Source: Allotamlana fucoidanivorans
GTDB taxonomy: Bacteria > Bacteroidota > Bacteroidia > Flavobacteriales > Flavobacteriaceae
Reading direction: 5' to 3'
Length of the DNA stretch: 64,000 bases
Assembly (NCBI RefSeq): GCF_045788535.1
Contig: NZ_CP074074.1
Span: 1,798,001 to 1,862,000 of the forward strand
This document shows, in pieces, positions 1 through 7,971 of the stretch; position 1 is the first letter of the stretch; every line of letters starts with the position of its first letter. The notes under the pieces were generated by a model. It did not search any database, was not told the origin of the DNA, and saw nothing but the letters and a program-made list of their open reading frames with translations. Position numbers and translations under genes: made by a program.

Positions 1-96
1 ATTAAAAAGAATGTGAAGTGGTTAGCTACAGGAAATAATGTAACTAAGGAAGAAGTTGAACGTGCTATAAAAGAACAACATGAAGAAGAATTTTAA
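1..96 (+). CDS. 3' end of an unidentified gene (partial)
   Basis: An open frame enters from the left edge and ends at a TAA, giving the last 31 codons of a protein with a charged tail ending EEVERAIKEQHEEEF. It overlaps the start of the TolC-like gene by 17 bases, so the two are probably translationally coupled. Genes directly before a TolC homologue in Bacteroidetes often encode an RND permease or a membrane-fusion protein. The visible tail is too short to decide, so the function is left open. Confidence 0.6.
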   Translation: MKKNVKWLATGNNVTKEEVERAIKEQHEEEF

Positions 97-1396
97 GTAT
101 AGCCTGATGTTTTTGATAGGGCTTCTGCAAATTTCTATTGGAGCTCAAGAAGTGATAACACCTGAAAAAGCGGTTAAAATTGCACTAGAAAACAACTATG
201 GTATTAAACTAGCATACACAGATGTTCATATTGCTGAGAATAATGCCGATATTTTGAACTCAGGTTATTTACCTACAGTTACGGGTAATGCAGGAGCCAG
301 TTTTACGGTTAATGATGTTGATGGGGAAACCGCGCAAGGCCCTATAAGTAGAGGTGATGTAGAGAGTTCAAGATATAATGCTTCTGTAGATTTGAATTAT
401 GTATTGTTTGATGGTTTGGGTCGTAGCTATAATTATAAACAGTTGAAAGAAACCAAACAGCTTACAGAATTACAAGCACGTGCTACTATTGAAAATACCA
501 TATTACAGTTATTTACGGTGTATTATAATGTTGCCGAAATGACAGAAAACATCGGTGCTATTGAGCAGTCATTTGCTATTTCAAAAGATAGACTGCTTAG
601 AGCAAAGTATCAGTTTGATTATGGACAAAGTACAAAGCTAGATGTGCTCAATGCTGAGGTAGATGTAAATAACGATAGTATAACTGTTATGAATTCAAAA
701 CAACAGTTAAGAAACTTTAAAAGGGATCTTAATTTAGTGTTGGGGAATACATTGAACAATGAGTTTGATATAGATTCTGAAATAGCCTTTAATACGCTAT
801 ATGATAAAGAAGAATTGATTCAAAAAGCATTGTCTGGTAATGTAAGTATTATGTTAGCAAATAAGGGCATTGCTATGACGGAGCTTGGTGTAAAAAATCA
901 ACGATCTGCCTATTTGCCAACTATAGGTTTAATAGGTAGTTATGGTTGGAATCAAAACAATAACCCTGCGAGTTTTACCACAGAAATTTCAACGGTTGGT
1001 TTAACAGGAGGTTTAAATTTAAGGTGGAATTTGTTTGATGGAGGTAACACCATTACACGAGTAAATAATGCAAAACTTAATTTAGAAGCGCAGCAGATTG
1101 AAAAAGAACGCATTTTGGTAACGCTTGAAAGAGATTTTAATAATGCGTGGGAAAATTATTTAAACAGACTTGAAATATTCAAACTACAGGAAGATAACAT
1201 AAAAACAGCTCAAAATAATTTCAATAGAACTGAGGAGAAATTTAAATTGGGTCAGGTTAATTCCATACAATTTAGGTTGGCTCAGGTAAATCTTCTAAAT
1301 GCCGAAGTTAATAGAAATAGAGCTAAATATGCCGCTAAAATAGCTGAGTTGGAAATGCTTCAGATTAGTGGCGATCTTTTAAATACCACCTTTTAG
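80..1396 (+). CDS. TolC-family outer-membrane efflux protein
   Basis: The 438-residue protein starts with a signal peptide (hydrophobic residues 8-20, likely cleavage near GAQ at about 21-23). The rest is two homologous halves rich in long alpha-helices, as in outer-membrane channels of the TolC/OEP family. The family forms trimeric tunnels that work with an inner-membrane pump and a periplasmic adaptor to export drugs or other substrates. No lipobox cysteine is visible, so it is probably not lipidated. The ATG overlaps the preceding partial gene, which suggests an efflux operon beginning outside the window. A strong terminator follows, so this is the last gene of the operon. Substrate cannot be inferred. 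Confidence 0.85.
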   Translation: MKKNFKYSLMFLIGLLQISIGAQEVITPEKAVKIALENNYGIKLAYTDVHIAENNADILNSGYLPTVTGNAGASFTVNDVDGETAQGPISRGDVESSRYNASVDLNYVLFDGLGRSYNYKQLKETKQLTELQARATIENTILQLFTVYYNVAEMTENIGAIEQSFAISKDRLLRAKYQFDYGQSTKLDVLNAEVDVNNDSITVMNSKQQLRNFKRDLNLVLGNTLNNEFDIDSEIAFNTLYDKEELIQKALSGNVSIMLANKGIAMTELGVKNQRSAYLPTIGLIGSYGWNQNNNPASFTTEISTVGLTGGLNLRWNLFDGGNTITRVNNAKLNLEAQQIEKERILVTLERDFNNAWENYLNRLEIFKLQEDNIKTAQNNFNRTEEKFKLGQVNSIQFRLAQVNLLNAEVNRNRAKYAAKIAELEMLQISGDLLNTTF

Positions 1397-1500
1397 AAGT
1401 TATTATGCAGATAATGTTTTATGACGAAAACGCCCACTGTGTAATTCCTAAAACTAGAAATAAAAAGGATTGTTGTGTATTCTGAAAAAGAATAAGAGGA

Positions 1501-1536
1501 AAACTCCAGAGAAGAAACTTCTCTGGAGTTTTTTTA
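1501..1536 (+). terminator. Rho-independent terminator after the efflux operon
   Basis: A perfect 13-base-pair stem (AACTCCAGAGAAG, loop AAA, CTTCTCTGGAGTT) runs straight into a T tract. It lies between the convergent TolC-like and GH2 genes. The A-rich left flank means it could also work on the minus strand. Confidence 0.9.
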
Positions 1537-1563
1537 GTTTAATAACGTATTGTAATGAAGTTC

Positions 1564-4128
1564 TTACTTTGAACTGATGATAATGGTTTTATCATTTAAC
1601 CCTTTTGCCTTAGCTGTTATTTTAATATCTCCCTTCTTATTTGTAGATTGAATTATGGCCAAGCAACGGCCTTTGTGGGTTGTTATTTTATTGGTTTGAA
1701 AACCTTGAACATTATCACGAGCGCCATTGTCAACCCCTAATAGTTTAGCCGGCCCCTCAATGTCAAATTCAATTTCTGTTTCTTCGGTTTTTACAGGATG
1801 ACCAATGATATCAACTAGTTGTATTTCAAGGTGTGCTACATCATAGGCATCTGCTTTTAAAAGAACATTGTCAGTCGTGAAATTAAAATCAACAGGTTTG
1901 GAGGTTGTATGAAGTTCTGCAATGATTTCTTGTCCGTCAAAACCAGTACGAGCAGTTAAAGTACCTGCTTCAAAAGGAATAGTCCATCTAAAAAGACGAT
2001 CTGGACTTTCAGACATACTTCTGCGTCCTAAAGAACGACCATTGATTAAAAGTTCAACTATAGTGTAATTTGAACAGACTTCAACAACCACCGTTTCACC
2101 ATCTTCATAATTCCAATGCATATTAGAATCGCGCCAATTATAAGCATTGCTGTTTTCTGGTAGCTGCTGACCAGAGATAGCCTTTTGTTTAAATCCAGAT
2201 TTAGCAATAGGTAGTGTGCCTATTGAAATATGAGGTTTGTTTACCCAAATAGATTTAAAATAATTCCAACCTTGATATTTGAAACCAGCTAAATCAAGTA
2301 AATCACCCCAACCACTTTTTTGCGGCCAGTCTCCATGGCGCTCTCCCATATAGTCAATACCAGTCCACATAAAAATGCTAAATACACCTGGGTTTTCAAT
2401 AACTTGTTTCCAATCGTCCCATGTACCTGGATTTTCATTAATAGTGATATGTGTGTCAGGGAAATGTTTAAGAGCCCAAGGAATATCTTTATTTCTGTAA
2501 CTAAATCCAGCAATGTCAACAGCATCGGCATAGCCGCTCACTAAACTGGTTTGTGGAACTACCAAGTTAGCAGTAGTAGGTCTGGTGGTGTCTAATGCTT
2601 TTACCCAATCATTTACTTTAGTAGCTGTTTCGGTTAATATATAATCACCTTTTTCATTGGCGTCGTAACGCTTTTTTATTTCATCTGGAGACAGTATAGG
2701 ACCGCTTCCCCAGTATTTTCCAGAATTTTGTGGATCGTTCGGATCTTTCCAAAAACCAGTAGCATACCTGTAATGCAGGTACGTCCATTCAATTTCGTTA
2801 CCAATACTCCACTGAAAAACACTTGGATGGTTTCTGTCTCTTAACATAGTCCGTGTTAAATCACTTTTTCCCCATTTTTGAAAGTGTTCAACATAGCCTC
2901 TTGTTATATAATCGTCATGACGATCGTGGTAATTTTTACGTTTATCTTTGGCGTAGTCTAGCTCGTCAAAAAATTCGTTTTGAACTAAAATTCCCATTTC
3001 GTCACAAAGGTCCAGAAACTCTTCAGAGTATGGATTGTGTGCTGTTCTAATGGCATTTACCCCACAGGCTTTAAGTTTTTCAAGGCGTCTTTTCCAAACA
3101 CCTTTAGGTACAGCGGCACCAACTAATCCAGCGTCATGATGAATACAAACGCCTTTCACGTCGGTGGATTTTCCATTAAGGAAAAACCCAGAATTAACAT
3201 CAAATTTTAAACTTCTAATACCAAACGGGGTGGTGTATTGGTCTATTAAGGTTCCGTTTTGAGTTACGGTGGTTATAGCTTTATACATGTATGGGTTTTC
3301 GCAATCCCATAATTCTGGAGATTTAACCTGAAGTATTTGTTTAAAGGTATTTTCTGTATTGGTGTTTAAGGTAGCATCTTCTGTAAAACTAGCCACTTCT
3401 TTTCCTGTTTGATTTAAAATTTTAGTACTCAGTGAAAAGGTGTTGCTATTTTTTGAGTCGTTTTTTATTTTAATCTCAATGTTGACTTTGGCTAGGTCTG
3501 AGGTAATTTCAGGAGTAGTTAAATAGGTGCCCCAAATAGGAATATGCAGTTTATTGGTGGTCACTAATTTTACATTGCGATAAATGCCACTACCTGTATA
3601 CCATCTGCTGTCGGCATATCGAGAATGATCTACATGTACTGTTAAAACGTTTGTTTTTGAACCATCATTTAATTTGTCGGTAAGGTCAAAATAGACAGGT
3701 GAGTAACCATACGGGTTTTCACCTAATAACTCACCGTTTAGCCAAAACGTGGCATTATTATAAACCCCATCAAAAAGAATGTAGCAGTTCTCATCGGTTT
3801 TATCAATGGGTGTTTTAAAATGCTTCTGATAAACACCTACACCACCAGGTAAATAACCTGTGGCCCCTTCATAAATAGAATCAAAAGCCATTTCAACACT
3901 CCAATCATGAGGTAGTCTTACATTCCGCCAATGCTTATCTTTCATAGGAATGATAGCTGGAATTACTGTGTCTTTTTGTAACTCGAATTTCCAATCGAAG
4001 TTGAAATCGATTTCTCTGGTAAATTGTTTTTTCGGACTATCTGTAAAAGACAGAAAAATAACAGGAATAATGAGTAATGCTAAAAGGGAGAATTTGCGGT
4101 GATTTTTTAGAAATTTATTTGACTTCAT
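1564..4128 (-). CDS. Secreted glycoside hydrolase family 2 (beta-galactosidase-like)
   Basis: The 854-residue protein has an N-terminal signal sequence (hydrophobic stretch about residues 14-28). It then shows the GH2 order: jelly-roll sugar-binding domain (about 40-190), Ig-like domain (about 200-305), and TIM-barrel catalytic domain (about 310-600). C-terminal accessory beta domains follow, including a DUF4982-like part. GH2 signatures are visible: RTAHNPYS near 365, the acid/base in WSIGNEIEW (E445), and a candidate nucleophile in TINENPGTW (E565). The family cleaves beta-galactosides, beta-glucuronides and related bonds with retention. The exact substrate is not readable, but GH50 and GH16 enzymes elsewhere in the window make an algal galactan plausible. 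No SusC/SusD pair is adjacent. Confidence 0.85.
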   Translation of the reverse strand: MKSNKFLKNHRKFSLLALLIIPVIFLSFTDSPKKQFTREIDFNFDWKFELQKDTVIPAIIPMKDKHWRNVRLPHDWSVEMAFDSIYEGATGYLPGGVGVYQKHFKTPIDKTDENCYILFDGVYNNATFWLNGELLGENPYGYSPVYFDLTDKLNDGSKTNVLTVHVDHSRYADSRWYTGSGIYRNVKLVTTNKLHIPIWGTYLTTPEITSDLAKVNIEIKIKNDSKNSNTFSLSTKILNQTGKEVASFTEDATLNTNTENTFKQILQVKSPELWDCENPYMYKAITTVTQNGTLIDQYTTPFGIRSLKFDVNSGFFLNGKSTDVKGVCIHHDAGLVGAAVPKGVWKRRLEKLKACGVNAIRTAHNPYSEEFLDLCDEMGILVQNEFFDELDYAKDKRKNYHDRHDDYITRGYVEHFQKWGKSDLTRTMLRDRNHPSVFQWSIGNEIEWTYLHYRYATGFWKDPNDPQNSGKYWGSGPILSPDEIKKRYDANEKGDYILTETATKVNDWVKALDTTRPTTANLVVPQTSLVSGYADAVDIAGFSYRNKDIPWALKHFPDTHITINENPGTWDDWKQVIENPGVFSIFMWTGIDYMGERHGDWPQKSGWGDLLDLAGFKYQGWNYFKSIWVNKPHISIGTLPIAKSGFKQKAISGQQLPENSNAYNWRDSNMHWNYEDGETVVVEVCSNYTIVELLINGRSLGRRSMSESPDRLFRWTIPFEAGTLTARTGFDGQEIIAELHTTSKPVDFNFTTDNVLLKADAYDVAHLEIQLVDIIGHPVKTEETEIEFDIEGPAKLLGVDNGARDNVQGFQTNKITTHKGRCLAIIQSTNKKGDIKITAKAKGLNDKTIIISSK

Positions 4129-4341
4129 ATTCTAAAATTAAATGTTACTAGTTTAGATTTAATTGAGGGATAAAAATACTTTAAAACTATGTTATGAGTT
4201 GTCAATTATTATTTTAAATGTATGACAAATGAGTATTATTAAGTTATTATCAAGTTTAATAATAGAGGTGGAGCCCTCGTTGACTTAAAAAGTTGGGAAT
4301 ATTTGTAGCATGTTCAGAATCTAAAATGAAGGTTTAGTAAT

Positions 4342-4376
4342 AAAAAAGTCTCGTACTTTTATAGTCGAGGCTTTTT
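4342..4376 (-). terminator. Rho-independent terminator of metK
   Basis: Read on the minus strand, an AAAAAGCCTCG...CGAGACTTTTT hairpin (one G-T/C mismatch) ends in a run of six T. It lies just downstream of the metK stop codon. Confidence 0.75.
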
Positions 4377-4395
4377 AAGAATCTATATGTTCAAT

Positions 4396-5649
4396 TTATA
4401 TACCGAAAGCTTCTTTCACTTTATCTACATAATCTAATTTTTCCCAAGTGAATAATTCAACATCCAATGTAATGGTTTCTCCATTAGGCTGAGAGAATGT
4501 TTTGGTTACGGTTTCATTGTGTCTTCCCATGTGTCCGTATGCTGCTGTTTCGCTATACATAGGAGATCTTAATTTTAAACGTTCTTCAATGGCAAAAGGA
4601 CGCATATCAAATAGTTCTGAAACCTTTTCAGCTATTTCTCCATCGGTTAAGTTAAATGGGCATGTGCCAAAAGTGTCAATGAAAATTCCCATAGGTTCAA
4701 CCACTCCAATAGCATAACTCACTTGTACTAAAACTTCTTCTGCAACACCTGCGGCAACCAAATTTTTAGCGATGTGTCTTGTAGCATAGGCTGCACTTCT
4801 ATCAACCTTACTAGGATCTTTACCTGAAAAGGCACCTCCTCCATGCGCGCCTTTTCCGCCGTAGGTGTCTACTATAATTTTTCTACCAGTAAGTCCAGTG
4901 TCACCATGTGGTCCTCCTATTACAAATTTTCCTGTTGGATTGATATGGTATTTAATATCGTTATTGAATAACTTTTGAATGTCTGCAGGTAGCTTTTCAA
5001 TAACTCTAGGAATAAGGATGTTAACAATGTCTTGTCTTATTTTGGCTAGCATAGTATCATCATCGGCAAAATCATCATGCTGCGTAGAAACCACAATAGC
5101 CTCAATGCGCTGTGGGATGTTATCATCACTATACTCAATGGTAACCTGACTTTTAGAATCAGGTCTTAAATAGGTAATCTCTTTATTTTCTCTTCGTAGT
5201 TCGGCAAGTTCTTTTAGTATAAGGTGTGATAAATCTAAAGCCAACGGCATGAAGTTTTCGGTTTCATTGGTTGCATAACCAAACATCATACCTTGATCTC
5301 CCGCGCCTTGCTCTTCTTTACTTCCTCTATCTACTCCTTGGTTTATATCTTCTGATTGTTCGTGAATTGCAGAAAGAACACCACATGAATTTCCATCAAA
5401 CATATACTCACCTTTGGTGTAGCCAATTTTGTTTATGGTATCTCGCGCAATTTTTTGAACATCTAAATAGGTTGTAGATTTAACTTCGCCAGCAAGTACC
5501 ACTTGCCCTGTTGTAACTAGGGTTTCACATGCTACTTTCGAGTCGGAGTCAAATGCTAGAAAATGATCAATTAAAGCATCACTAATTTGATCAGCTACCT
5601 TGTCTGGATGTCCTTCAGAAACACTTTCTGAAGTGAATAAATAAGCCAT
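4396..5649 (-). CDS. metK: S-adenosylmethionine synthase
   Basis: MetK makes S-adenosylmethionine from methionine and ATP in the cytoplasm. The 417-residue protein carries the family motifs GHPDK (13-17), the hexapeptide-region GAGDQGMMF (115-123) and the phosphate-binding GGGAFSGKD (270-278). It is slightly longer than the roughly 384-residue E. coli enzyme, mostly through loop insertions. It stands alone on the minus strand with its own terminator. The upstream leader carries a SAM-II-type riboswitch, so product feedback through RNA is likely. The ATG start sits just upstream of the SESVSEGHPDK core as expected. Confidence 0.97.
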   Translation of the reverse strand: MAYLFTSESVSEGHPDKVADQISDALIDHFLAFDSDSKVACETLVTTGQVVLAGEVKSTTYLDVQKIARDTINKIGYTKGEYMFDGNSCGVLSAIHEQSEDINQGVDRGSKEEQGAGDQGMMFGYATNETENFMPLALDLSHLILKELAELRRENKEITYLRPDSKSQVTIEYSDDNIPQRIEAIVVSTQHDDFADDDTMLAKIRQDIVNILIPRVIEKLPADIQKLFNNDIKYHINPTGKFVIGGPHGDTGLTGRKIIVDTYGGKGAHGGGAFSGKDPSKVDRSAAYATRHIAKNLVAAGVAEEVLVQVSYAIGVVEPMGIFIDTFGTCPFNLTDGEIAEKVSELFDMRPFAIEERLKLRSPMYSETAAYGHMGRHNETVTKTFSQPNGETITLDVELFTWEKLDYVDKVKEAFGI

Positions 5650-5666
5650 ATTTTTTATTTTATGGT

Positions 5667-5676
5667 AAGATTTGAC
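5667..5676 (-). promoter_or_regulatory. Anti-aptamer segment of the metK leader
   Basis: On the minus strand this segment reads GTCAAATCTT. It is a perfect ten-base complement of AAGATTTGAC inside the riboswitch core (5755-5764). Pairing would destroy the conserved GATTTGAC part of the SAM pocket, so the segment looks like the switching strand of the expression platform. It lies 17 bases before the metK start codon and partly overlaps a small GACG-TTAT-CGTC hairpin. The mechanism (translation or early termination) is inferred. Confidence 0.6.
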
Positions 5677-5701
5677 GATAACGTCGAAGGGAGTTTACAC
5701 T

Positions 5702-5770
5702 GCCTTTAGCATTTTTATTTTATACTTAAAAGAAGTATAAAGAGGTTGCAATCAGTCAAATCTTTCCTCT
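5702..5770 (-). promoter_or_regulatory. SAM-II-type riboswitch aptamer upstream of metK
   Basis: On the minus strand a short stem AGAGG/CCTCT (5766-5770 with 5741-5745) encloses GATTTGACTGATTGCAA. After an inserted hairpin (TATACTT/AAGTATA, 5721-5739) comes ATAAAAATGCTAAAGG. This order, P1 with the GATTTRAC..ATTGCAA loop and then downstream ATAAA..GCTAAA, closely matches the H-type pseudoknot of SAM-II riboswitches as recalled from the crystallised family member. The extra hairpin between P1 and the 3' element corresponds to the extended SAM-II variants. Its place in front of metK fits SAM feedback. A SAM-V relative, which shares the core, is the main alternative. Confidence 0.82.
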
Positions 5771-5840
5771 ATTATTTTGTGCATGCAAAAGTAAAAAAAA
5801 ATAAAGAATCGGCATATGTTTTTATCTTTTTTAAGAAAAA

Positions 5841-5872
5841 TTTGGTGGTCATGAATTTTATGTCAATTTTTG
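5841..5872 (+). promoter_or_regulatory. Probable promoter of the ilv leader
   Basis: TTTG (5841-5844), a 20-base spacer and AATTTTTG (5865-5872) resemble the Bacteroidetes sigma-70 promoter TTTG-N19-TAnnTTTG with one mismatch in the -7 box. The start of transcription would fall only a few bases before the leader ATG. Confidence 0.5.
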
Positions 5873-5881
5873 TAAAAGTAA

Positions 5882-5941
5882 ATGAAAAAATACGGTTTAA
5901 ATATCATTTCTGAGGTTGTTGTGATTATTTCACAACGCTAA
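5882..5941 (+). CDS. ilv operon leader peptide (Ile/Val-rich, 19 residues)
   Basis: The small frame encodes MKKYGLNIISEVVVIISQR and then TAA. Eight of 19 residues are Leu, Ile or Val, including Ile-Ile and the run Val-Val-Val-Ile-Ile. These are the end products of the operon that follows. The Val/Ile codons lie exactly in the 5' arm and loop of a hairpin, and a second hairpin with a T tract ends 58 bases after the stop codon. Together these are the hallmarks of a ribosome-mediated attenuation leader. It is too short for ordinary gene calling and no separate protein function is expected. Confidence 0.8.
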   Translation: MKKYGLNIISEVVVIISQR

Positions 5942-5999
5942 AGGGTGGTACAAATTAATATAGAACGGAAAAAGCCTTCCCTAAGCGGAAGGTTTTTTT
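5918..5999 (+). terminator. ilv attenuator: pause hairpin, antiterminator and terminator
   Basis: Segment 1:2 is a perfect stem GTTGTGA (5918-5924) / TCACAAC (5930-5936) inside the leader peptide. Segment 3:4 is CCTTCC (5975-5980) / GGAAGG (5987-5992) followed by seven T, a Rho-independent terminator. An alternative 2:3 pairing joins GCTAAAGGGTGG (5937-5948) with CCTTCCCTAAGC (5975-5986), using GCT/AGC, AGGG/CCCT and GG/CC, and would prevent the terminator. A ribosome stalled on the Val/Ile codons would mask segment 1 and free segment 2 for antitermination. Structures are paired by eye and energies were not computed. Confidence 0.8.
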
Positions 6000-6233
6000 A
6001 TGAAGTTTTTTAATTTTTGGGTATCATAAAAAAAACAGTTTAAATAACTGTAAATGAGTTTGTTGTTGTGTTTTTTAGGGTTGTGGATTTAACTGAAAAA
6101 AAATGAGGTAAAACGTTATAACATTGTAATAAATTATTTTCGACACGTATTTGTGGAATTTGTGATAAAAATCATAATTCTTTTAAGATAATAAATGAAA
6201 TTAAGATAAAGCTTAAAATTATTTGCAATAAAA

Positions 6234-7919
6234 ATGAAAGAAATTAATAAATATAGTAGAAGGTTAACTCAAGATGAATCGCAACCAGCTTCTCAAGCTA
6301 TGTTATATGCAGCAGGATTAACTGAAGAAGATATGAGCAAAGCTCAAGTAGGAATTGCTAGTACAGGATACGATGGCAATCCGTGTAATATGCATTTAAA
6401 TGGTTTGGCTGCTGAGCTAAAAGTAGAATGCAATATTGCAGGTTTGGTTGGTTTAGGTTTTAATACTATTGGTGTTAGTGATGGTATTTCAATGGGAACT
6501 TCTGGTATGAATTATTCATTGGCTTCAAGAGATATTATTGCAGATTCTATTGAAACAGTGATGAATGCCCAAAGTTATGATGCCTTGGTCTCTGTTGTGG
6601 GCTGTGATAAGAATATGCCTGGAGCGGTTATTGCTATGTTGCGTCTTAATAGACCTTCTATAATGATGTATGGCGGCACAATAAAGTCTGGAAATTATAA
6701 AGGGAGAAAATTAAATATTGTTTCTGCTTTTGAGGCTTTGGGGCAAAAAGTAGCAGGAGAGATTGATGAAGAAGAATATAAAGAAATTATTAAAAGAGCC
6801 ATTCCTGGAGCTGGTGCTTGCGGTGGTATGTATACGGCAAATACTATGGCTTCAGCCATTGAGTGTATGGGGTTTGCATTGCCGTATAACTCTTCCATTC
6901 CAGCAGAGAATCCTAATAAATTATCGGAATGTGAAAGAACAGCTATAGCTGTAAAAAATCTTTTAGAATTAGATTTAAAACCTTTAGATATTATATCTAA
7001 AAAGTCTATAGAAAATGCTATTACGGTTGTCAATGCCCTTGGTGGGTCAACCAATGCGGTATTACATTTCTTAGCTATAGCTCATGCTGCTGATATAGAA
7101 TTTACTTTAGAGGATTTTCAACGTGTAAGTGACAGAACACCGCTAATAGGGGATTTAAAGCCAAGTGGTAAATATCTTATGGAAGATGTTCATGGTATTG
7201 GCGGAACCCCAGCTGTAATGAAATATTTATTAGATAATGGTTATTTACATGGCGACTGTATGACCGTAACAGGGAAAACTTTAGCCGAAAATTTAAAAGA
7301 TGTTGAGCCATTGACTTTTGAAGATGATCAGCAAGTCATTTATCCAAAAGATAAAGCATTAAAATCTTCAGGAAATTTACAGATTCTTTACGGAAACCTT
7401 GCTTCTGAAGGGGCGGTTGCTAAGATTTCAGGAAATGAAGGTTTGGTTTTTGAGGGTAAAGCCGTGGTTTACAATAGCGAGCAAGATGCTAATACAGGTA
7501 TTTCAAATGGTGAAGTGCAACGCGGTGATGTCGTCGTCATTAGGTATGTAGGACCTAAAGGTGGTCCGGGCATGCCTGAAATGTTAAAACCTACATCCTT
7601 AATTATGGGTGCAGGTTTAGGAAAATCAGTGGCCTTAATTACTGATGGACGTTTTTCTGGTGGAACTCATGGTTTTGTTGTGGGACATATAACCCCTGAA
7701 GCACAATCTGGTGGCGCTATTGGTTTAGTGAAAACAGGAGATAGAATAAAAATTAGTGCAGAAGATAACTCTATTAACGTGTTGCTTTCTGATGAAGAAT
7801 TAGCAGCCAGAAAAGCACAGTGGGTAGAGCCAGAGCTAAAACATAAAAAAGGAATATTATACAAATATGCAAAATCGGTAGCGCCAGCCTCAAAAGGATG
7901 TGTTACAGATGCATTTTAA
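6234..7919 (+). CDS. ilvD: Dihydroxy-acid dehydratase
   Basis: IlvD dehydrates 2,3-dihydroxy-isovalerate and 2,3-dihydroxy-3-methylvalerate to the keto acids that give valine, leucine and isoleucine. The 561-residue length is normal for the family. Three cysteines in conserved positions are expected iron-sulfur ligands: C51 in NPCNMHL, C124 in GCDKNMPG and C196 in GACGGMY. It is the first gene of ilvDBNCA and is separated from the attenuator terminator by about 230 bases. That gap holds only a weak ACAGTT/AACTGT hairpin (6035-6051) and AT-rich sequence. Confidence 0.97.
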   Translation: MKEINKYSRRLTQDESQPASQAMLYAAGLTEEDMSKAQVGIASTGYDGNPCNMHLNGLAAELKVECNIAGLVGLGFNTIGVSDGISMGTSGMNYSLASRDIIADSIETVMNAQSYDALVSVVGCDKNMPGAVIAMLRLNRPSIMMYGGTIKSGNYKGRKLNIVSAFEALGQKVAGEIDEEEYKEIIKRAIPGAGACGGMYTANTMASAIECMGFALPYNSSIPAENPNKLSECERTAIAVKNLLELDLKPLDIISKKSIENAITVVNALGGSTNAVLHFLAIAHAADIEFTLEDFQRVSDRTPLIGDLKPSGKYLMEDVHGIGGTPAVMKYLLDNGYLHGDCMTVTGKTLAENLKDVEPLTFEDDQQVIYPKDKALKSSGNLQILYGNLASEGAVAKISGNEGLVFEGKAVVYNSEQDANTGISNGEVQRGDVVVIRYVGPKGGPGMPEMLKPTSLIMGAGLGKSVALITDGRFSGGTHGFVVGHITPEAQSGGAIGLVKTGDRIKISAEDNSINVLLSDEELAARKAQWVEPELKHKKGILYKYAKSVAPASKGCVTDAF

Positions 7920-7971
7920 ATAGAAATTAGTTTCATTTTCGCTGAGGCGAAAATCTCAAATGTTGAGAATT

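Noticed and set aside
5941..5952. AAGGGTGGTAC resembles the T-box motif of tRNA-sensing leaders.
   Set aside because: The complementary T-box stem structure and specifier loop are absent, and the segment is fully explained as the 5' arm of the ilv antiterminator after a leader peptide.
6695..7054. A 119-codon open frame on the minus strand.
   Set aside because: It is antisense to ilvD, which is intact with all three cysteine ligands.
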